NCBI RefSeq assembly: GCF_002831685.1
Contig: NZ_CP025119.1
Coordinates: forward strand, 3,372,501 to 3,436,500
Reading direction: 5' to 3'
Length of the DNA: 64,000 bases
Source of the DNA: Polaribacter sp. ALD11
GTDB taxonomy: Bacteria; Bacteroidota; Bacteroidia; Flavobacteriales; Flavobacteriaceae
Notes under the pieces: model-generated
Told to the model about the DNA's origin: nothing
The model's database searches: none
Seen by the model: only the letters and a program-made list of their open reading frames with translations
Translations under genes and position numbers: made by a program
In this document: positions 58,365 through 64,000 of the stretch, piece by piece
Numbering within the stretch: position 1 is the stretch's first letter
Layout of the letters: each line of letters starts with the position of its first letter

Positions 58365-58419
58365 ATTCAGCCAAAGGGTTTATAAGTGTTTCTTCACACT
58401 TATAAACCGCGCAACTGAA
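58365..58419 (+). promoter_or_regulatory. Strong RNA hairpin between rpsD and rpoA
   Basis: Perfect 13-base stem, 58377-58389 with 58396-58408, loop TTCTTC. Outer arms TTCAG (58366-58370) and CTGAA (58415-58419) can extend it. No T-run follows, so it is not a terminator. A processing or stability element for the rpoA message is likely (inference). Confidence 0.6.
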
Positions 58420-58439
58420 ACACAATTAAAACGAAGAAA

Positions 58440-59432
58440 ATGGCAATTTTAAATTTTCAAAAGCCCGATAAAGTAATAATGATTGAATCTACTGATTTTT
58501 CAGGTAGATTCGAATTCAGACCTCTAGAACCAGGTTTTGGTTTAACTGTAGGAAATGCTTTAAGAAGAGTACTTTTATCTTCTTTAGAGGGATTTGCAAT
58601 TACATCGTTAAGAGTTGATGGTGTAGAGCATGAATTTTCTACTGTTTCTGGTGTTGTTGAAGACGTTACAGAAATTATCTTAAACTTAAAACAAGTTCGT
58701 TTTAAGAAACAAATAGAAGAAACTGATAGAGAGACTGTTTCTATCTCTGTTTCTGGTCAAGAGCAGTTTACTGCTGGAGATTTACAGAAATTTATTTCTG
58801 GTTTTCAAGTATTGAATCCAGATTTAGTAATCTGTAATATGGATAAGTCTGTAAAGTTAAATGCAGAAATTACTATAGAAAAGGGTAGAGGATTTGTACC
58901 TGCAGAGGAAAATAAAAAAGCTTCTGCTCCAATAGGAACAATCTTTACAGATTCTATTTACACGCCAATTAAGAATGTAAAGTATACAATCGAAAATTTT
59001 CGTGTAGAACAAAAAACGGATTATGAAAAATTAGTTTTCGATATCGATACTGATGGATCAATCAATCCTAAAGATGCATTAACTGAAGCTGCAAAAATTT
59101 TAATCCACCACTTTATGTTATTCTCTGATGAGCGTATCACTTTAGAGGCAGATGAAATTGCACAGACAGAAACATATGATGAAGAATCATTACATATGCG
59201 TCAATTATTAAAAACTAGATTAATCGATATGGATTTATCTGTAAGAGCTTTAAATTGTTTAAAGGCTGCAGAAGTAGATACATTAGGAGATTTAGTTTCT
59301 TTTAATAAAAGTGATTTAATGAAATTTAGAAACTTTGGTAAAAAATCATTAACAGAACTAGAAGAGTTAGTTATTGTTAAAGGGTTAAGTTTTGGAATGG
59401 ATTTAAGTAAATACAAATTAGATAGAGATTAA
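58440..59432 (+). CDS. rpoA: RNA polymerase alpha subunit
   Basis: 330 residues. N-terminal dimerisation and assembly domain ([40 protein letters not shown]) and C-terminal DNA- and activator-binding domain after a linker near 235-250 ([29 protein letters not shown]). Full length. In the alpha operon between rpsD and rplQ. Confidence 0.98.
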   Translation: MAILNFQKPDKVIMIESTDFSGRFEFRPLEPGFGLTVGNALRRVLLSSLEGFAITSLRVDGVEHEFSTVSGVVEDVTEIILNLKQVRFKKQIEETDRETVSISVSGQEQFTAGDLQKFISGFQVLNPDLVICNMDKSVKLNAEITIEKGRGFVPAEENKKASAPIGTIFTDSIYTPIKNVKYTIENFRVEQKTDYEKLVFDIDTDGSINPKDALTEAAKILIHHFMLFSDERITLEADEIAQTETYDEESLHMRQLLKTRLIDMDLSVRALNCLKAAEVDTLGDLVSFNKSDLMKFRNFGKKSLTELEELVIVKGLSFGMDLSKYKLDRD

Positions 59433-59491
59433 TTTTTCATATTTTGCTCCTCATAATGAGTAGATGCAAGATGAAATTATAAACAAAGGTC

Positions 59492-59965
59492 ATGAGACAC
59501 GGAAAAAAACACAATCACTTAGGAAGAACAACTTCGCACAGAAAAGCGATGTTAGCTAATATGACTTGTTCTTTAATAGAGCACAAGCGTATTAACACAA
59601 CAGTGGCAAAAGCAAAAGCTTTAAGAGTATTTGCAGAACCATTAATTACAAAGTCTAAAGCTGATACAACTCACAATAGACGTATCGTATTTTCTTATTT
59701 ACGTGATAAATTTGCTGTTACAGAATTATTCAAAGAAATTTCTGTAAAAGTAGCAGACAGACCAGGAGGTTATCTTCGTATTATTAAATTAGGAAACCGT
59801 CAAGGGGATAATGCTCCTATGGCAATGGTAGAATTAGTTGATTACAACGAAATCTATAATCCTAATGGTAAAAAAGCAAAGAAAACTACAAGAAGAGGAA
59901 GAAGCAAAAAAGCTGATTCTGCTCAGGTAGAAGAAACTGCAACAGAAGAAAAATCTGAAGAATAA
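59492..59965 (+). CDS. rplQ: 50S ribosomal protein L17 with acidic C-terminal tail
   Basis: 157 residues. [20 protein letters not shown] and the [20 protein letters not shown] motif are conserved. After about residue 125 a basic stretch ([15 protein letters not shown]) is followed by an acidic tail ([11 protein letters not shown]), an extension seen in Bacteroidota L17. Last gene of the ribosomal cluster; a terminator follows. Confidence 0.97.
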   Translation: MRHGKKHNHLGRTTSHRKAMLANMTCSLIEHKRINTTVAKAKALRVFAEPLITKSKADTTHNRRIVFSYLRDKFAVTELFKEISVKVADRPGGYLRIIKLGNRQGDNAPMAMVELVDYNEIYNPNGKKAKKTTRRGRSKKADSAQVEETATEEKSEE

Positions 59966-59987
59966 AAAATGAAAATTTTTTAATTTA

Positions 59988-60025
59988 TAAAAAAGGGATA
60001 AACGTTTACGTTTATCCCTTTTTTT
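59988..60025 (+). terminator. Intrinsic terminator after rplQ, abutting the carA promoter
   Basis: Perfect 15-base arms, 59990-60004 and 60009-60023, loop TTTA, T-run to 60025. The -7 box of carA begins two bases later. Confidence 0.88.
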
Positions 60026-60026
60026 A

Positions 60027-60034
60027 TATTTTTG
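60027..60034 (+). promoter_or_regulatory. -7 promoter box of carA
   Basis: TATTTTTG, a full TAnnTTTG match, 25 bases before the carA ATG. A near-consensus TTTA (60005-60008) sits in the terminator loop 18 bases upstream and could act as -33. Confidence 0.6.
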
Positions 60035-60059
60035 CATTAACAAACACAATTATATAGCA

Positions 60060-61178
60060 ATGAAATATCAAACTAGAAAAAAAGCATTAGTTTTATTAGC
60101 TGACGGAACTATTTTTTACGGTAAATCTGTAGGTATTGAAGGAACTTCTACAGGAGAAATTTGTTTTAATACTGGTATGACAGGTTATCAAGAAATATTT
60201 ACGGACCCTTCTTATTTCGGACAAATTATGGTTACAGCAAATGCCCATATAGGAAATTACGGAGTAAATAATGATGAAGTTGAATCTGATGGAATTAAAA
60301 TTTCTGGTTTAATTTGTAGAAATTTTAGTTTTACACATTCTAGAGTTGATTCAGATGGAAATCTGAAGGATTGGTTTGAAGAGCATAATATTGTTGCTAT
60401 TTCAGATGTAGATACAAGAGCATTAGTGGCATATATAAGAGATAATGGTGCAATGAACGCTATTATTTCTACAGAAATAGACAATATTGAAGAGTTGAAA
60501 AAACAATTATCTAAAGTTCCATCTATGGAGGGGTTAGAGTTAGCTTCTAAAGTATCTACTAAAAAACCTTATTTTATTGGAGATGAAAATGCATCTATAA
60601 GAATAGCAGCTTTAGACATTGGAATAAAAAAGAACATATTAAGAAACTTGGTTAAACGCGGTGCATATGTTAAAGTATTTCCTTACAATTCGAAATTTGA
60701 AGAATTAGAAGCTTTTAATCCTGACGGTTATTTTATTTCAAACGGACCTGGTGATCCTGAACCTTTATTGGAGGCTCAAGAACTTGCAAAAGAAATTATA
60801 AAAAGAGATTTGCCTTTATTTGGTATTTGCTTAGGACACCAAGTAATTGCATTAGCGAATGGAATTTCTACGTATAAAATGCACAATGGTCATAGAGGAA
60901 TAAATCATCCTGTAAAAAATTTATTAACAGGTAAAGGTGAAATAACCTCTCAAAATCATGGTTTTGCTATTAATAAAGATGAAACAGAAAGTAATGAAAA
61001 TATAGAGATTACTCATGTTCACTTAAATGATCATACGGTTGCTGGAATTCGTCTAAAAGATAAGAATACTTTTTCTGTACAATATCATCCAGAAGCTAGT
61101 CCTGGACCACATGATTCTGAATATTTATTTGATCAATTTATAGAAAATATTATGAAAGTTAAAAAAGTTATGTCGTAA
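60060..61178 (+). CDS. carA: Carbamoyl-phosphate synthase small (glutaminase) subunit
   Basis: 372 residues. Splits glutamine and feeds ammonia to CarB for arginine and pyrimidine synthesis. An N-terminal small-subunit domain (STGEICFNTGMTGYQEIFTD) precedes a class I glutaminase: Cys257 in GICLGHQ, His343 and Glu345 in YHPEASPGP. carB is not adjacent on the plus side; it must lie elsewhere. Confidence 0.96.
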   Translation: MKYQTRKKALVLLADGTIFYGKSVGIEGTSTGEICFNTGMTGYQEIFTDPSYFGQIMVTANAHIGNYGVNNDEVESDGIKISGLICRNFSFTHSRVDSDGNLKDWFEEHNIVAISDVDTRALVAYIRDNGAMNAIISTEIDNIEELKKQLSKVPSMEGLELASKVSTKKPYFIGDENASIRIAALDIGIKKNILRNLVKRGAYVKVFPYNSKFEELEAFNPDGYFISNGPGDPEPLLEAQELAKEIIKRDLPLFGICLGHQVIALANGISTYKMHNGHRGINHPVKNLLTGKGEITSQNHGFAINKDETESNENIEITHVHLNDHTVAGIRLKDKNTFSVQYHPEASPGPHDSEYLFDQFIENIMKVKKVMS

Positions 61179-61247
61179 CTTAATAGTTATTCACCGAAAC
61201 TCTATAGCCCTTAAACTAAATGTTTTTTTTTACAAATTTTTAAATAT

Positions 61248-61325
61248 TATCTTTGAAGTGTGATGTAAAAATCACATTCTTTTTCATAGCAATTTTTTCC
61301 CACTCATTTTATGAGTGGGTTTTTT
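61248..61325 (+). ncRNA. Candidate small RNA or eno leader attenuator
   Basis: A TATCTTTG -7 box at 61248-61255 is followed by a 6-base stem-loop (61259-61264 with 61271-61276) and an intrinsic terminator at 61299-61325. Transcription from this box would give an RNA of about 65 bases with no coding frame. Alternatively it is an attenuator before eno, 125 bases downstream. Confidence 0.35.
61299..61325 (+). terminator. Intrinsic terminator between carA and eno
   Basis: Stem CCCACTCAT/ATGAGTGGG (61299-61307 with 61311-61319), three-base loop, six T following. It can end carA or the short RNA above. Confidence 0.85.
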
Positions 61326-61435
61326 ATTTTCTCTAATAATTTCAGCAAACGTTTTCGTAATTAATTAAAGACAAATTATCAAATGCTTTAGACATTTTGT
61401 AATTTAGCCGTAGAAAGTAGAAGATTTAAATTTAA

Positions 61436-62737
<1,302 letters not shown>

Positions 62738-62759
62738 TTTATAGTGTATTATAATAAAG

Positions 62760-62793
62760 AAGCCTCGCAATTAAAATTGTGAGGCTTTTTTTG
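62760..62793 (+). terminator. Intrinsic terminator after eno
   Basis: Arms 62761-62772 and 62775-62786 with one G-U pair, then a run of seven T. Also usable from the other strand. Confidence 0.85.
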
Positions 62794-62873
62794 TACTATT
62801 ATGTAATAAATTAATATTATTTAAAAATATCAAAAATCTATAAGAAGTCATTTAAAATTTCTTCAAAAATTGG

Positions 62874-62881
62874 TATCTTCG
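62874..62881 (+). promoter_or_regulatory. Possible -7 box of the citrate synthase gene
   Basis: TATCTTCG, one mismatch from TAnnTTTG, with TTTA 19 bases upstream at 62851-62854 in the -33 place. Leader about 27 bases. Confidence 0.35.
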
Positions 62882-62914
62882 TAGGAATAAGAAAACACAA
62901 TAAAAACATTATAA

Positions 62915-64000
62915 ATGTCAGATATAGCAAAATTACAAATTGGAGAAGATTCGTATGAATTTCCTCTTGTAAAAGGAACAGAAAATGAAGTTGCAATAGA
63001 TATTAAATCTTTGCGTGGAGCTACTAAAGGTATTATTACAATAGATCCTGGTTTTAAAAATACGGGCTCTTGTGAAAGTGCTATTACATTTTTAGATGGT
63101 GAAAAAGGAATTTTAAGATATAGAGGGTATTCTATTGAAGAATTAGCAGAAAAAGCAGATTTTTTAGAAGTTGCTTATGCATTAATTTTTGGAGATTTAC
63201 CAACCAATGAGCAGTTAGAAAAGTTTAAAAAAGATATTTGTGCACAATCTATAGTAGATGAAGATATTAGAAAGATTGTAGATGCTTTTCCTAAATCGGC
63301 ACATCCGATGGGTGTAATTTCATCACTAACATCAGCATTAACAGCATTTAATCCCTCTACTGTAAATGTAGAATCGGAAGAAGAGATGTATAATGCAATT
63401 GTTAAAATTATGGGGAAATTTCCTGTGTTAGTGGCATGGACAATGCGTAAAAAGCAAGGGCTTCCGTTAGACTATGGAGACTGTAGCTTAGGTTATGTAG
63501 AAAACACCTATAAAATGATGTTTAAACAACCTAATCAAGAGTACGTTACAAATAAAATAGTTGTAGATGCTTTAGATAAATTATTGATCTTACATGCTGA
63601 TCATGAACAAAACTGTTCTACATCAACTGTAAGAATCGCAGGTTCTTCTCACGCAGGTTTGTTTGCTTCATTGTCAGCAGGAATTTCTGCACTTTGGGGT
63701 CCACTTCATGGTGGTGCAAATCAAGCAGTTTTAGAAATGCTTGAAGCTATTAAAGCAGATGGTGGAGATACTAAAAAATATATGGCAAAGGCCAAAGACA
63801 AAAATGATCCTTTTAGATTAATGGGTTTTGGGCATAGAGTTTACAAAAACTTTGACCCGAGAGCAAAAATTATTAAAAAGGCTGCAGATGAAGTTTTAAA
63901 TAATTTAGGAGTTGACGATCCTATTTTAGAAATAGCAAAAGGTTTAGAACAAGAAGCTCTTAACGATCCTTATTTTGTAGATAGAAAACTATATCCAAAC
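62915..64000 (+). CDS. gltA: Citrate synthase, cut by the window end
   Basis: 362 codons are present (usual length about 428) and the frame is open to base 64000. It condenses acetyl-CoA with oxaloacetate to begin the citric acid cycle. Type II hexameric-like N-terminal region (FKNTGSCESAITFLDGEKG, ILRYRGYSIEELA), HADHEQNCSTSTVR near 227-240, catalytic His265 in WGPLHGGAN and His307 in GFGHRVYKNFDPRA. The third catalytic residue (Asp after LYPN) lies just beyond the edge. Its ATG is 178 bases after eno. Confidence 0.96.
   Translation, partial: MSDIAKLQIGEDSYEFPLVKGTENEVAIDIKSLRGATKGIITIDPGFKNTGSCESAITFLDGEKGILRYRGYSIEELAEKADFLEVAYALIFGDLPTNEQLEKFKKDICAQSIVDEDIRKIVDAFPKSAHPMGVISSLTSALTAFNPSTVNVESEEEMYNAIVKIMGKFPVLVAWTMRKKQGLPLDYGDCSLGYVENTYKMMFKQPNQEYVTNKIVVDALDKLLILHADHEQNCSTSTVRIAGSSHAGLFASLSAGISALWGPLHGGANQAVLEMLEAIKADGGDTKKYMAKAKDKNDPFRLMGFGHRVYKNFDPRAKIIKKAADEVLNNLGVDDPILEIAKGLEQEALNDPYFVDRKLYPN

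Overview
This is a low-GC (roughly one third G+C by eye) window from a chromosome of the Bacteroidota, most likely a marine member of the Flavobacteriaceae (Polaribacter/Tenacibaculum-like; the genus is a guess). The grounds are a SusC/SusD pair, a type IX secretion (T9SS) type A sorting tail, DUF5723 and DUF4136 proteins, the absence of Shine-Dalgarno sequences, A-rich start contexts and repeated TAnnTTTG -7 promoter boxes.

Layout. 1-8119: the 3' end of an M28 peptidase gene, a DUF4136 lipoprotein, a small outer-membrane barrel and a very large alpha-2-macroglobulin. 8291-9643: a peptidoglycan-recycling Mur ligase. 9633-14957 (minus strand): a T9SS-exported surface protein, a 55-codon gene for a secreted-peptide precursor at 11956-12123, then a PqqD-HprK-like kinase and a nucleotidyltransferase. 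This looks like an undescribed peptide-modification cassette and is my main candidate for a new system. 15137-18822: TrkH/TrkA potassium uptake and RadC. 18899-24151: a small surface-polysaccharide island (two deacetylase-fold proteins, a GNAT enzyme, a methyltransferase, a flippase). 24532-27248: a lipoprotein, a DUF5723 barrel and an unknown secreted protein. 27245-30036: RarA, rhomboid protease and RlmB.

30113-42419 (minus strand) is an outer-membrane uptake region with clear decay. An intact SusC-SusD-lipoprotein operon (30113-35496) lies next to a fragment of an Omp85-like gene (about 35645-36035), a wrecked SusD (36465-37887), a wrecked SusC whose start codon is ATA (37884-40660) and an intact Omp85-like gene (40755-42419). 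The two blocks look like an old duplication of an Omp85-SusC-SusD unit that decayed in complementary ways.

42595-59965 is the str-S10-spc-alpha ribosomal super-operon (rpsL to rplQ, with fusA, secY, infA, rpmJ and rpoA). It is broken into transcription units at rpsJ/rplC and rpsN/rpsH, where an intrinsic terminator and the next promoter are physically superimposed; the same occurs at rplQ/carA. 60060-64000 holds carA, a possible small RNA, eno and the 5' 362 codons of citrate synthase, which runs off the end. I saw no tRNA, rRNA, CRISPR array, insertion sequence or phage gene.
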